In this document: one piece after another, positions 36,243-45,501 of the stretch
Numbering within the stretch: position 1 is the stretch's first letter
Layout of the letters: each line of letters starts with the position of its first letter
NCBI RefSeq assembly: GCF_005860775.1
Contig: NZ_VCHQ01000007.1
Span: forward strand, 1-64,000
Reading direction: 5' to 3'
Length of the DNA: 64,000 nt
DNA from: Klebsiella indica
GTDB lineage: Bacteria > Pseudomonadota > Gammaproteobacteria > Enterobacterales > Enterobacteriaceae
Position numbers and translations under genes: made by a program
Notes under the pieces: generated by a model
Told to the model about the DNA's origin: nothing
Database searches by the model: none
Seen by the model: only the letters and a program-made list of their open reading frames with translations

Positions 36243-38228
36243 TTGAATCGTTTGTACGCTGTTTTTGCTATCCATAACGCCGGGCCCGGCCGCATGCACC
36301 GCAGGCTGCCTTTTTGGGCATGGTGTGGCGTCCTTTTTGCCCTGCACATCGGGACGCCAGCTCACGCGGAAGTCCGCCAGTTGGGGATCGATATTCCGGT
36401 CTATTGGTATACCGACGCCAGCAATACGATGACGCTGGACGCCTTCCTCGCCTTACCCAAAGGCGCGCTGAAACCCGTGGCGCAGATCCCGTCGTTTGGC
36501 TATTCGTCAAAGACCCTCTGGCTCCGGACGTTATTGCCTGCGGACTATTTTTCCGGCGAACAGCGCTGGCTACAGCTTGGCCCGTCATATGTTGATCATA
36601 TGACCGTGTTCTATCGCCCCTATGGCAGTGATGGCCCGTGGATACAAAAAGAGTATGGCGATCGCAGCGCCACCAGGGATAATGACATCGACTATCGTAA
36701 AAGCGTGCTGATTTTACCGCCGCCGCCAACGGCGGAGGGGTACGAGATGGTCTTCCGTCTCCGGAGCACCAGTACCCTTCTTTTGCTGGCGACCCTCTTC
36801 TCACCACAAGAGTTTGTGCATACGGCCACGCTCTCTACCGCCTTCTGGAGCTTCTACTTCGGCCTCGCGGCGATTGCCAGCGCTATCGCCCTGTGTCTCG
36901 CCATTGTACTGCGCCGCCGTTTATTTTGGGGGATCTGTCTGGTCTCCCTCAACTATCCGCTGGTCGCGGCCCTGCACGGCTACCCGGCATGGCTATTTGG
37001 CGACGCCGTTCTGCCAGTACAGGATTACATGATCAGCAGCATATCGCTGATGAGCTATGCCACCACCCTGTGGCTGCATAGCGAATTCTTTGATCTGAAG
37101 AAGAATATGCCGCGCCTGCATCGACTACTGCTGGCGGCGATAGGTTTGAATATTGTTCTGCAAATCAGTATTCCACTGGGATTTTACGGTCTGGCGATGC
37201 AAATTAAAGCGGGTGTGTTCTTTATCGCCGCTCCCCTTCTGCTGATAACGTCCTGGACCCTGTGGCGACGCAAAGCGGTTGATCGGAAAACGCTGTTACT
37301 CGGGATACTGCCGCCGCTATACGTAGGGTGTACCGGGCTGGTTCTCCTCTCTATCAACGGTATTATTCCCTTTCACAACATGGTTTATTCCGCCTGGCAG
37401 TACGCATTGCTAGTCCATATTTTCATCGTATTGATTATCGCCGTACTGCGGGTACAAGCGGAAAATCGCGCTCTGATGCGCAAGAAACAGTTGGCGCGTG
37501 AACTGCAGATTGAGCGCGAGGCCAGCTTCCACCAGCGCCAGTTTATGGGCATCGTGGCGCATGAGTTCAGAACGCCGCTGGCGGTTATTCAGGCAGCGCT
37601 GGAAAACCTGCGCCTGTCCGCTGCCACATTCACCCAGAGTTCGCGCCTCGATCGCATGCAACGGGCCACAAACCGTCTGGTGCAGCTAACCGATAATTGC
37701 CTGGCCGATGCCCGCCTCTCCTCCTACGCTCTGAGCCCCGATAAGCAGGATACCCCCCTGCTGCAGGTCATCTTTATGGCTGCGACAGTGGTGGATTTGT
37801 CGCTGGATCACTATTTAAATGTTGTCCTTGAAGGGCAAACCGTCGGCCCTGAGTCGCCTTCTCCGGTGCTGTTTATCGATAGCGGGCTGTTGTGTATTGC
37901 CATCGCCAACCTGCTCGACAACGCGGTCAAATATTCGATTTCCGGGGAGATTAGCGTCGAAATTTTTCAGCAGGAAAAATGGATTGAAATCCGTATTAGC
38001 GACCACGGCCCCGGTATTCCGCCTGAGCAGGTCGCGTATATTTTCGAACGCTATCGACGCGGCGAACCGCATGCGAACAACGCATCCGGCACCGGACTGG
38101 GATTGTACGTCGCCCGACAAATCATCCACGCCCACGGCGGTGCTCTCTCGCTGGCAAAAAATACCTCTGCCGGATGCCAGTTTGCGCTCACGCTGCCAGC
38201 GGCTATACAGCAGGAGGACAAATCATGA
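36243..38228 (+). CDS. 7TMR-DISM sensor histidine kinase
   Basis: A 661-residue inner-membrane sensor. It has a signal peptide ending near GTPAHA, a 7TMR-DISM extracellular beta-sandwich domain (about 45-185), a seven-helix 7TMR-DISM membrane domain (about 195-400) and a short coiled coil. HisKA follows with phospho-acceptor His440 in GIVAHEFRTPLAVI, then HATPase_c with NLLDNAVKYS, DHGPGIP and GTGLGLYVA. Periplasmic ligands of this family are often carbohydrates or other small molecules; the ligand here is unknown. The TTG at 36243 has a strong AAGGGGGG upstream; an ATG at 36294 would leave a cleaner signal peptide. It is coupled to the regulator gene by ATGA. Confidence 0.88.
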   Translation: MNRLYAVFAIHNAGPGRMHRRLPFWAWCGVLFALHIGTPAHAEVRQLGIDIPVYWYTDASNTMTLDAFLALPKGALKPVAQIPSFGYSSKTLWLRTLLPADYFSGEQRWLQLGPSYVDHMTVFYRPYGSDGPWIQKEYGDRSATRDNDIDYRKSVLILPPPPTAEGYEMVFRLRSTSTLLLLATLFSPQEFVHTATLSTAFWSFYFGLAAIASAIALCLAIVLRRRLFWGICLVSLNYPLVAALHGYPAWLFGDAVLPVQDYMISSISLMSYATTLWLHSEFFDLKKNMPRLHRLLLAAIGLNIVLQISIPLGFYGLAMQIKAGVFFIAAPLLLITSWTLWRRKAVDRKTLLLGILPPLYVGCTGLVLLSINGIIPFHNMVYSAWQYALLVHIFIVLIIAVLRVQAENRALMRKKQLARELQIEREASFHQRQFMGIVAHEFRTPLAVIQAALENLRLSAATFTQSSRLDRMQRATNRLVQLTDNCLADARLSSYALSPDKQDTPLLQVIFMAATVVDLSLDHYLNVVLEGQTVGPESPSPVLFIDSGLLCIAIANLLDNAVKYSISGEISVEIFQQEKWIEIRISDHGPGIPPEQVAYIFERYRRGEPHANNASGTGLGLYVARQIIHAHGGALSLAKNTSAGCQFALTLPAAIQQEDKS

Positions 38229-38923
38229 CGTTACGCGTGGCTATCATCGAAGATAGCGCTGATTTACTCGACGAACTGCTGGCCTTTTTACGCCATCGCG
38301 GACTGGACGTCTGGGGCGTACGCAGCGCCGAAGTGTTCTGGCGACAGCTGCACCGCAACCCTGTCGATATCGTGCTCATCGACATCAGCCTGCCGGGAGA
38401 AGACGGATTTAGCGTACTGGACTATCTGCATGAAATAGGTCAGTACGGGCTGATTGTTATCACCGCCAGAGGGCATGAGCAGGACAAACTGCAGGCGTTT
38501 AATGCTGGCGCCGATCTCTATCTGATTAAGCCGGTCAATTTCTCCGCCCTCGCGGATAACATTCATGCGCTTGGCGCCCGGCTTCAGCAGCAAAAACCGC
38601 CAGCACAGGTTGATCTACCGGTCGCCGCAAAGCCGGCAACCGCCTCCCCGTGGAAATTGCACACCGATCAGTTGATTGCGCCATCGGGGCTCAGCCTGCC
38701 GCTGACCCAGCAGGAATACCGGTTGCTGGAAATCTTAATGCGTAACCGCAATGAAGTGTGCAGCAAAGTTGAGCTACACGATTGTTTGTTTACCGATGAA
38801 GGCGAGCCGGAGCTGCACCGAATTGACGTGGTGATCAGCCGCCTGCGGCATAAAGCCCGTCTTCACGGCATCACGCTGCCGATTCGCGCTATTTTTGGCA
38901 AAGGCCTGGCGTTCATCTCCTGA
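38225..38923 (+). CDS. OmpR-family response regulator
   Basis: A 232-residue two-domain regulator. The receiver domain (1-115) has the acidic pocket ED at 9-10, phospho-acceptor Asp53 (IDISLPGEDG), Thr80 and Lys102. The C-terminal winged helix (about 140-230) has LTQQEYRLLEILM and VISRLRHKARLHG. The start at 38225 overlaps the kinase stop (ATGA) and has AGGAGGAC upstream. The earlier in-frame start lies inside the kinase gene. It is the cognate partner of the preceding kinase; targets are unknown. Confidence 0.93.
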   Translation: MTLRVAIIEDSADLLDELLAFLRHRGLDVWGVRSAEVFWRQLHRNPVDIVLIDISLPGEDGFSVLDYLHEIGQYGLIVITARGHEQDKLQAFNAGADLYLIKPVNFSALADNIHALGARLQQQKPPAQVDLPVAAKPATASPWKLHTDQLIAPSGLSLPLTQQEYRLLEILMRNRNEVCSKVELHDCLFTDEGEPELHRIDVVISRLRHKARLHGITLPIRAIFGKGLAFIS

Positions 38924-39289
38924 TCTCTCCCCGTCCGGCAGCCGTTATGTTGCCGGCTGACGGCGACTCTTGCTGTCTCGCTTTTCCCCCTCACCGGATG
39001 AGTTCCGCATTTTTTGGTAACTTTTTTCGTTTTTTGAGAGAAATGAGAGGAATGAGACTGACGGACCACTAGGATTTTTCCTACATTGATTAGGCGTCGT
39101 GAACATACCGGCAACGTTTTCTGTAAAGAAAACAGGTTGTTGCAGAATTCAGCAATGACCACGCGCGAAGAGTTTGCCGTACGCTTTGGGCCATGCGCCG
39201 CCCGCACAACCTGTAGATGAATATAAAAATATTCTCGTGCCTGCGGTGTACGCTTTACTATCAAATAAATTTATTAAAGGATCCCAACC
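38924..39289. other. Intergenic region with Rcs-like box and hairpins
   Basis: 366 bases. A stem (CCGTCCGGCA with TGCCGGCTGACGG, 38931-38963) follows the response regulator stop and may end its transcript. An Rcs-like box is at 39070-39083, and a GTTTTC/GAAAAC hairpin lies at 39116-39133. A ribosome binding site precedes the small membrane protein. Confidence 0.55.
39070..39083 (+). promoter_or_regulatory. Rcs-like box upstream of small membrane protein
   Basis: TAGGATTTTTCCTA matches the RcsAB consensus at 11 of 14 positions and is a near-perfect dyad. The following CATTGATTAGGC resembles the flank of the box at 35857 (TACTGATCCGGC). Confidence 0.5.
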
Positions 39290-39430
39290 ATGACCATGCA
39301 AACATGGTTAGCTTTACTGCTGTGCGTATTTTGCCTGTGCATTTCTGTCTACAGTCTTGTTTCTTATCTCAGAGACAGGAAAAAACAAAAGCTGCCGTTT
39401 TCAGCCAAGAACTCAATGCGTAGAAAATAA
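39290..39430 (+). CDS. Small single-pass membrane protein (46 aa)
   Basis: A short gene of 46 codons. The protein begins MTMQTWLALLLCVFCLCISV, making one hydrophobic helix (about residues 5-27), followed by a basic tail rich in Lys/Arg (YLRDRKKQK, SMRRK). This is the usual shape of small inner-membrane proteins in Klebsiella. The ribosome binding site AAAGGA sits at suitable spacing. It lies 107 bp upstream of the LuxR-type regulator and downstream of an Rcs-like box. Function is unknown. A longer overlapping frame starting at 39217 has no such features. Confidence 0.75.
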   Translation: MTMQTWLALLLCVFCLCISVYSLVSYLRDRKKQKLPFSAKNSMRRK

Positions 39431-39536
39431 GGCCAGGCAATATAATAATAAAAAACTTGCATAGCAATAATCACCGCATACGCCGGAGGTATGGCCACGG
39501 AGTGGCGTTATGTTGATTCATCAGGAAAGTAACGCC

Positions 39537-40154
39537 ATGAAAAAAATTAACATCGCAATCAATACCAAAAATACCTTCCTCAGAGAATCGCTGGTTTCAA
39601 TGATCAACGAACTGATCCGCCATAATCGTCATCTGCACGTCACTTTTTCTTATAAGCATAATGATTTTTCAGATAAAGATATGATTATCGCTGAAGTTCT
39701 CCCCGGCGAGATTTATCTGTGTAATACCAGCATAAAAAACCGCAAAACGGGCAGTTCGGTGATTATATTACACAGCTATGACCCGCTGCCGGAAAAGGAA
39801 CGCATTGTTAATTGTCTGAAGGGCGTTACCTTTGTCTCAATCAAATCCGTGCCTATTAATAAAATGTTTGACATTATTGCCGGGGAACTGAAAAAGAGTG
39901 AAAACCTGCCGCCAACGCCAACAGCCACTTCTGAGCTAATATGCAGCAACTGCCCGCATAAAATGCTATCAAGATCGCAGGTCGCCGTTGCCAGCGGTAT
40001 TATTCATGGCTTCGACATCGGTAAAATATCCGCACTTCACAACGTGACGCCCAAAACTATCGTCTGGCACAAAAGTAAAATCATGGAAAAATATCGCCTT
40101 AATAATAATTATGACTTTTTTCAATTTATTAATTTATTGAAAGAGCGCTGGTAA
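39537..40154 (+). CDS. LuxR-type HTH regulator, RcsA/RmpA-like architecture
   Basis: A 205-residue regulator with a C-terminal LuxR helix-turn-helix (about 143-200: LSRSQVAVASGIIHGFDIGKI, split after SGII, then NVTPKTIVWHKSKIMEK). The poorly conserved N-terminal half lacks the acidic pocket of a receiver domain. Size and layout match capsule-related auxiliary regulators such as RcsA (207 residues). A CSNCPHK segment with two cysteines precedes the DNA-binding domain. The ATG at 39537 has AGGAAAG upstream; an earlier in-frame start at 39510 is weaker. AT-rich codon use suggests acquisition. A role in capsule or Rcs control is inferred only. Confidence 0.75.
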   Translation: MKKINIAINTKNTFLRESLVSMINELIRHNRHLHVTFSYKHNDFSDKDMIIAEVLPGEIYLCNTSIKNRKTGSSVIILHSYDPLPEKERIVNCLKGVTFVSIKSVPINKMFDIIAGELKKSENLPPTPTATSELICSNCPHKMLSRSQVAVASGIIHGFDIGKISALHNVTPKTIVWHKSKIMEKYRLNNNYDFFQFINLLKERW

Positions 40155-40489
40155 TCGCCCCAGAGTCAATCGTCAATAACGGAATGCGGGGCGAAATTAG
40201 GAATCTGACAGGTTATTTGACAAGGGATTCCGAAATATATCAAGGGGATGAAAAACATCTATTCAGTCGTTACTGACTGCATGTAACATGACCGGGTTTT
40301 CTGGTATGACGATACCGCCGCTAATACATTCTGCAACGTGCAGTCTGGTAGAAATACAATAAAAAAAACCTCTTTATCGAGGATTATTCACTTCGTCACA
40401 TTGCCCCTCGCGTGCCTGTCAGGGGCCTCTTTTTTCAAACCCGCTTTATCCCCGGCATGAACGCCCCCCTCGCAGAGGGCGCATGTTTA
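40155..40489. other. Convergent intergenic region
   Basis: 335 bases between convergent genes with no coding sequence. It holds a terminator at 40403-40435. Confidence 0.6.
40403..40435 (+). terminator. Rho-independent terminator
   Basis: GCCCCT (40403-40408) pairs with AGGGGC (40421-40426), followed by CTCTTTTTT. The orientation ends transcription from the LuxR-type gene. Confidence 0.75.
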
Positions 40490-41764
40490 TCAGGCTTCGA
40501 CCTGCTGAGGTCCGGCTTCGCTCTCCGGGATCGTATCCTCCAGTAAGCCTTCATTTTTTGACAGCATTGCCGTGGCGATACCGTTACCCAGCACGTTAAT
40601 CGCCGAACGCCCCATATCGAGGAAATGGTCAATGCCCATCAGCAGCAAAATACCCGCCACCGGAATATTGAAGCTCGGAATTGTCGCGGCCAGCACCACC
40701 AGCGCGGAACGGGGTACCCCGGCAATCCCTTTCGACGCCAGCATCAGCGTCAGCATCATCACGCTAATTTCGCCGAAGCTAAGCTGAACGTTATAGGCCT
40801 GCGCGATAAACATCGCGGCGAAAGAGCAGTAGACCATCGAGCCGACGAGGTTAAAGGAGTAACCGATGGGCAGCACAAACGATGCGATGTTGCGCGAGCA
40901 GCCGAAGCTCACCAGGCGCTCCAGCGTCTTCGGATAGGCCGCTTCGGAACTGCTGGTGGTAAACGCCACCAGTACCGGGTCTTTCAGCATATTCAGCAGG
41001 CGAAACACCTCTTTTTTCAACACCATATAGCCCACTGCCAGCAGCACCATGCTGGTCAGCAGGATCGCCACGTAGTAACCGCCGATAAATGAAGCGTAGT
41101 TAAGCAGTATCCCCAGCCCCTGAGCGGCGATAACCGAAGAAATGGCCGCGAAAATCGCCAACGGTGCCACATACATCACGTATCCGGTCACCTTCAGCAT
41201 AATATGGGAAACCACGTTAAGCGCCGCCACCAGCGGCGCATTGAATTTTTCTCCCAGCGACGCCCCGGCAATGCCGAAGAACATTGAGAACACCACGATT
41301 TGCAGAATTTCGTTGTTGGCCATCGCCTCTGTAATGCTGGTCGGGATGGTATGGGTCAGAAAACCTTTTAAGCTCATCCCGCTCACCGCCAGCCCGGTAT
41401 CCACAGACGCCTGAGGGATCGCCAGGTTCAAACCGGCGCCAGGATGCTCCAGGGTGACAATGACCAGCCCGACCAGAATGGACAGAATTGACGAAGTGAT
41501 AAACCACACCATCGCTTTACCGCCGACCCGCCCGATGGTCGCCGTTTCGCCAAGACGCATAATCCCGACCGTCAATGTACTGAAGACTAACGGCGCAATC
41601 ACCATCTTAATCAGGCGCAGGAACACGTCGGTGAGCAACGTAATGTTTTCTGACCATGCGGTGATGGCGGCTGGCGCTGCGTATGCGTGGATGGCCGCGC
41701 CGGAGAGGATACCCAACAACATGAAAATGACGATGAACAGCGTGAGTTTGTTTGCACTTGCCAC
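40490..41764 (-). CDS. Dicarboxylate/amino-acid:cation symporter (DAACS family)
   Basis: A 424-residue GltP/DctA-like secondary transporter with eight helices and two re-entrant loops. The serine-rich loop AFTTSSSEAAYP (267-278) and the C-terminal substrate region GIDHFLDMGRSAINVLGNG (377-395) are clear, and the Arg and Asn that contact substrate are kept. The NMDGT motif is NLVGS (Val307 in place of the cation-binding Asp), and the later GD is GN. A changed coupling ion is therefore possible. It is preceded by a perfect FNR site, suggesting anaerobic induction and C4-dicarboxylate or glutamate/aspartate use. Confidence 0.88.
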   Translation of the reverse strand: MASANKLTLFIVIFMLLGILSGAAIHAYAAPAAITAWSENITLLTDVFLRLIKMVIAPLVFSTLTVGIMRLGETATIGRVGGKAMVWFITSSILSILVGLVIVTLEHPGAGLNLAIPQASVDTGLAVSGMSLKGFLTHTIPTSITEAMANNEILQIVVFSMFFGIAGASLGEKFNAPLVAALNVVSHIMLKVTGYVMYVAPLAIFAAISSVIAAQGLGILLNYASFIGGYYVAILLTSMVLLAVGYMVLKKEVFRLLNMLKDPVLVAFTTSSSEAAYPKTLERLVSFGCSRNIASFVLPIGYSFNLVGSMVYCSFAAMFIAQAYNVQLSFGEISVMMLTLMLASKGIAGVPRSALVVLAATIPSFNIPVAGILLLMGIDHFLDMGRSAINVLGNGIATAMLSKNEGLLEDTIPESEAGPQQVEA

Positions 41765-41915
41765 AAAAATTAACCCCTGATTTATTTAACCTGTTGATTT
41801 AATGCACATATATTCTATGTATTGGCGCACATTAAATATTCACCGCATAGATTGAATAAATGCCGGACCGGTCACAACTGTTTTTTAGTTTTTACAGGAA
41901 AAGTTAATCTGCACG

Positions 41916-41929
41916 TTGATGTACATCAA
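41916..41929. promoter_or_regulatory. FNR-binding site
   Basis: TTGATGTACATCAA is a perfect match to the FNR consensus TTGAT-N4-ATCAA. Its centre lies about 158 bases upstream of the symporter ATG, which would suit activation of a transcript starting near 41881 (centre at -41.5). Confidence 0.75.
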
Positions 41930-41953
41930 TCCGGGCGGGTATCAGGGACGATC

Positions 41954-41986
41954 AAAAAAGCGCCGGCGACTGAAGCCGACCGGCGC
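41954..41986 (-). terminator. Rho-independent terminator of the peptide ABC operon
   Basis: On the minus strand, GCGCCGG (from 41986) and CCGGCGC (ending 41960) form a stem followed by TTTTTT (41959-41954), nine bases after the binding-protein stop. Confidence 0.85.
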
Positions 41987-41994
41987 AAGAGGCA

Positions 41995-43509
41995 TCAGTT
42001 TTTGACGGTATCCTCAAGGAAGAATCGGCCCAGCGGATTCTGGTAAAAACCGTCAATATTTTTACGGCTGACGTTGCGGTACGGGCTGTAATACAGATCG
42101 ATCCAGTTGACATCGGCCTTGGCCATTTTTTGCAGATCGATATACATCTGTTCGCGCTTTTTGCTATCCATTTCGACGCGCGCGGCAGCCACCAGCGCTT
42201 TCACCTTCTCGTTATGATAGCGGGTCATATAGTTCATATTGGCGTCGTGGCCAAGTACAAAGGTGGTTTTCTGGTCAGGGTCGAGAATATCGTTAGTCCA
42301 GTACATCACTGAAATATCGTAATCCCCGGCAACCAGCATATCCCAGCTCTGACTCGGATCGACCTTTTGTAAATTGACCGTCACCCCGGCTTTCGCCAGC
42401 TGCTGTTGCAATAAAATGGCGATTTGCTCGTCCACTTCATCCCCGGCGTTCACCACATAATTCAGCTTCAGGTTCTCGGCCCCCGCCGCTTTTAACATCT
42501 GCTTTGCCTTTTGCGGATCGTATGGCCGCCGCAGATTGTCCGCGTAGTGGTAAAGCGCCCCGGCCGGAATATAGGAGTTCGCCACCTGGCCATAGCCAAA
42601 CGTCACGGTCTTGACGATCGCGTCTTTATCAATCGCAAAGTCCAGCGCCTGACGTACCGCCACTTTACCCAGCGCGCCGTGAGAATGGTTAATCAGCAGA
42701 TGATCTTCGCGCGTGGAAGGATTGAGTTCAACCTTCAGATTCGCGTCCTTCTGTAATGACGCAATGCGCGAGAAAGGCACGTTCAGCGCGGCATCCAGTT
42801 CGCCCGCCTGCACTTTCAGCATACGGGTATTATCATCCGGGATCGTTAACCACTCCACGCCATCCAGGCTGACATTTTTCGCCTGCCAGAAGTAAGGATT
42901 CTTCACCAGCACGATTTTTTCACCGCGCTGCCACTCCTTAACGCTAAACGCGCCGGACCCCACCGGTTTTTCAGCAAATGCCTCTTCACCTTCCGCCTCC
43001 ATCGCTTTTTGTGAAATCACCGAAGCATTGGGCAACGCCAGTTGCGACAAAAATGGCGCAGAAGGGGATTTCAGCGTCACCACCAGCGTGTGGGGATCCG
43101 GCGCCTCCGCTTTGGCGATAATGCTATACGAATCGCGCCACAGCGACCCCTCATCATCACGGATACGCATCAGGCTGAAGGCCGCATCGCTGGCGGTAAC
43201 CGGCGTCCCGTCGGAAAATTTGGTATCGCGGATTTTAAAGGTATACACCTTACCATCCGGGGAAACCGTCCAGCTCTCGGCCACGCCCGGCTCCAGTTTC
43301 GTCCCCGTTTTATCGACTCGCACCAGCGGGTCGAAGACGTTGGAAAAGACCCAGTTATCGGCGTTTTGCGCCGATTTTATGGGATCGAAAGTGGTGCTGT
43401 CCTCGCGACGGCCTATGCTCAATACCCCCGCCGCCTGCGCCATTTCGCTTACCACGCTTAGTGCCAGAAAAACGCTGGCCGCCAGTAACTTAACATGCCT
43501 GTGCTTCAT
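41995..43509 (-). CDS. Peptide ABC transporter periplasmic binding protein
   Basis: A 504-residue SBP_bac_5 (family 5, DppA/OppA-like) protein with a signal peptide (cleavage near MAQA/AG). The family signature region around LEPGVAESWTVSPDGKVYTF and FSDGTPVTASDAAFSL is intact. It would bind peptides or similar ligands in the periplasm for the two permeases encoded upstream. The ATG at 43509 with GGGGGAT upstream is chosen over an in-frame TTG. It overlaps the ATPase gene by about 20 bp and is the last gene of the operon before a terminator. Having the binding protein last is unusual but keeps the operon complete. Confidence 0.93.
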   Translation of the reverse strand: MKHRHVKLLAASVFLALSVVSEMAQAAGVLSIGRREDSTTFDPIKSAQNADNWVFSNVFDPLVRVDKTGTKLEPGVAESWTVSPDGKVYTFKIRDTKFSDGTPVTASDAAFSLMRIRDDEGSLWRDSYSIIAKAEAPDPHTLVVTLKSPSAPFLSQLALPNASVISQKAMEAEGEEAFAEKPVGSGAFSVKEWQRGEKIVLVKNPYFWQAKNVSLDGVEWLTIPDDNTRMLKVQAGELDAALNVPFSRIASLQKDANLKVELNPSTREDHLLINHSHGALGKVAVRQALDFAIDKDAIVKTVTFGYGQVANSYIPAGALYHYADNLRRPYDPQKAKQMLKAAGAENLKLNYVVNAGDEVDEQIAILLQQQLAKAGVTVNLQKVDPSQSWDMLVAGDYDISVMYWTNDILDPDQKTTFVLGHDANMNYMTRYHNEKVKALVAAARVEMDSKKREQMYIDLQKMAKADVNWIDLYYSPYRNVSRKNIDGFYQNPLGRFFLEDTVKN

Positions 43510-44521
43510 CAAAAGATCCCCCAGTCAAAGGAAAAACGGTCTCATCGCCTGTGTGGTTAAGTACGCAGGCATAAGTGCGGTCGGCAATCTGCCGGGTTGG
43601 TGGAGCGTCGGTGCGGCACTGCACCTGCGCATAAGGACAGCGCGGATGAAATGCACAGCCTTGCGGCACCGCGACGGGGCTGGGCGGTTCGCCTCCCAGC
43701 ATATTCTTCGGCAACGGTTTGTCCGGGTCGATTTCCGGGATCGCCGAGACCAACGCGGCGGTATAGGGATGCAACGGCCGGGTGAAGAGCGCTTCCGCAG
43801 GCCCCTCTTCCACGATCCGTCCGAGGTACATGACCGCAACGCGATCGCAGAGCCGACGAACAATCGCCAGATCGTGAGCGATAAACAGAATCGCCAGCCC
43901 CATCGTCTCGCGCAGCGTCATTAATAAATTGACAATCTGTCCCTGAATGGAAACATCCAGCGCTGCGACGCATTCATCCGCCACAATCAGGCGGGGTTCC
44001 ATGGCCAGCGCTCTGGCAATACCGGCGCGCTGACACTGACCGCCGCTAAGCTGAGCCGGTTTCGCGCTGGCCTGCTGCGGACGCAGGCCCACCTGGGTGA
44101 GCAGCTCCGCCACCCGCCGGTCAACCTCGCCCCGCGCCACCTTCCGATGTACGCGCAACACCTCGGCAATACTTTCCCCCACGGTCTGACGCGGATTCAG
44201 CGACGCAAAGGGGTCCTGGAAAATCATCGCGCTTTGCTGCCGCAAGCGGGCGATATCGCTGGTCAGGCCGTGGGTGATGCGTTGCCCCTCGAAGCGCACC
44301 TCTCCGCCGGCGACCCGCTCAAGCTGTAACAGCGCCCGTCCCAGGGTACTTTTTCCGCTACCGGATTCGCCGACCAGACCGAGCGTCTCGCCGGGATAGA
44401 TTTGCAACGAGACCTGATTGACCGCATGTACGACCCGTTTCGGTTGCCAAAGTCCGCCGGAAACCGGAAAGGTGACGGAAATATTATCGGCCTCTAGCAG
44501 CGGCCAGTTAGCATGAGCCAT
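43490..44521 (-). CDS. Peptide ABC transporter ATPase (DppF/OppF-like)
   Basis: A 343-residue ATPase. It has Walker [11 protein letters not shown]-loop [10 protein letters not shown], signature [15 protein letters not shown] (a Cys where Arg/Lys is common), Walker [13 protein letters not shown] and H-loop FIAHDLA. The C-terminal oligopeptide-transporter extension has [11 protein letters not shown], which in relatives binds an Fe-S cluster. The start is the ATG overlapping the upstream stop as TAATG (44521); the longer frame runs inside the neighbouring gene. Confidence 0.93.
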   Translation of the reverse strand: MAHANWPLLEADNISVTFPVSGGLWQPKRVVHAVNQVSLQIYPGETLGLVGESGSGKSTLGRALLQLERVAGGEVRFEGQRITHGLTSDIARLRQQSAMIFQDPFASLNPRQTVGESIAEVLRVHRKVARGEVDRRVAELLTQVGLRPQQASAKPAQLSGGQCQRAGIARALAMEPRLIVADECVAALDVSIQGQIVNLLMTLRETMGLAILFIAHDLAIVRRLCDRVAVMYLGRIVEEGPAEALFTRPLHPYTAALVSAIPEIDPDKPLPKNMLGGEPPSPVAVPQGCAFHPRCPYAQVQCRTDAPPTRQIADRTYACVLNHTGDETVFPLTGGSFDEAQAC

Positions 44522-45501
44522 TATTCCTCCCGCCGGGTAAGCGCTGGCAATATGTGATGACAGGCGGCCGCGTGGCTCTGACTCTCCTGCCGGTAACGCA
44601 GTAAAGGCTGGTGCTGGCAGGCCTCGTCCGCACGACGACACCGCGGATGAAAGCGACAGCCGGGAGGCAAGTGGTCGGCGGACGGCGGCTGGCCGTCGAT
44701 GGTCGTCAACCTTCCCGGCCCGCCTTCGCTGGCCGGCTGGCAGTCGATAAGCCCGCGGGTATAAGGGTGCAGCGGCCCGGCCAGCACTTCGCGCTTATCG
44801 CCCACTTCACACAGTCGGCCGCCATACATCACCGCAATCCGATCGCAGGTTTGCGCCACCACGCCAAGGTCGTGAGTGATCATAATGACCGCCAGCCCCA
44901 GTTCGGCGCGCAGGTCGCTGAGCAGGCGCAAAATCTGCATCTGCACGGTCACATCCAGCGCGGTCGTCGGTTCGTCGGCGATCAGCAGCGCGGGCTCCGG
45001 CGCGAGGGCGACGGCAATCATCGCCCGCTGGCGCATACCGCCGGAAAATTCATGCGGATAGTTATTGAGCCGATTTTGCGGATCGGGGATCCCCACCTGG
45101 CGCAGCAGCGCCAGCGCGTCCTCCCGCGCCTGGCGACGGCTGGCGCCAAAATGGAGGCGGCGGCTTTCAGCAATCTGTTCGCCAATGGTCATCACCGGAT
45201 TCAGGTGGCTGGTCGGATTCTGGAAAATCATACCGATTTCCCGCCCGCGCACCGCAGACATTTGTCCTTCGCTCAGGGCCAAAATATCCCGCCCGCCCAG
45301 CAGCACCTCGCCGCCGGTGATCCGCAATCCGGCCCCCGGCAGCAGGCGCATCAGCGCCCGGCAGGTCACGGTTTTTCCCGAGCCGCTCTCGCCGACCAGG
45401 CCGAGCATCTCCCCGGCGTCAAGACTTAACGAGACGTTATCCACCAGCGCGATATCCTCACCGCGCGTGACCGTCAGGCGATTCACCTGCAGCAGGCTCA
45501 T
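44521..45501 (-). CDS. Peptide ABC transporter ATPase (DppD/OppD-like)
   Basis: A 326-residue ATPase pairing with the DppF-like subunit. It has Walker [11 protein letters not shown]-loop [10 protein letters not shown], signature [12 protein letters not shown], Walker [13 protein letters not shown] and H-loop ITHDLG. The C-terminal [11 protein letters not shown] cysteine region is typical of the oligopeptide subgroup. It overlaps the permease gene by ATGA and the next ATPase gene by one base, so translation is tightly coupled. Confidence 0.94.
   Translation of the reverse strand: MSLLQVNRLTVTRGEDIALVDNVSLSLDAGEMLGLVGESGSGKTVTCRALMRLLPGAGLRITGGEVLLGGRDILALSEGQMSAVRGREIGMIFQNPTSHLNPVMTIGEQIAESRRLHFGASRRQAREDALALLRQVGIPDPQNRLNNYPHEFSGGMRQRAMIAVALAPEPALLIADEPTTALDVTVQMQILRLLSDLRAELGLAVIMITHDLGVVAQTCDRIAVMYGGRLCEVGDKREVLAGPLHPYTRGLIDCQPASEGGPGRLTTIDGQPPSADHLPPGCRFHPRCRRADEACQHQPLLRYRQESQSHAAACHHILPALTRREE

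Noticed and set aside
39217..39423. A 68-codon frame overlapping the small membrane protein.
   Set aside because: It is out of frame with the hydrophobic-helix protein, has no good ribosome binding site and no membrane or domain character.
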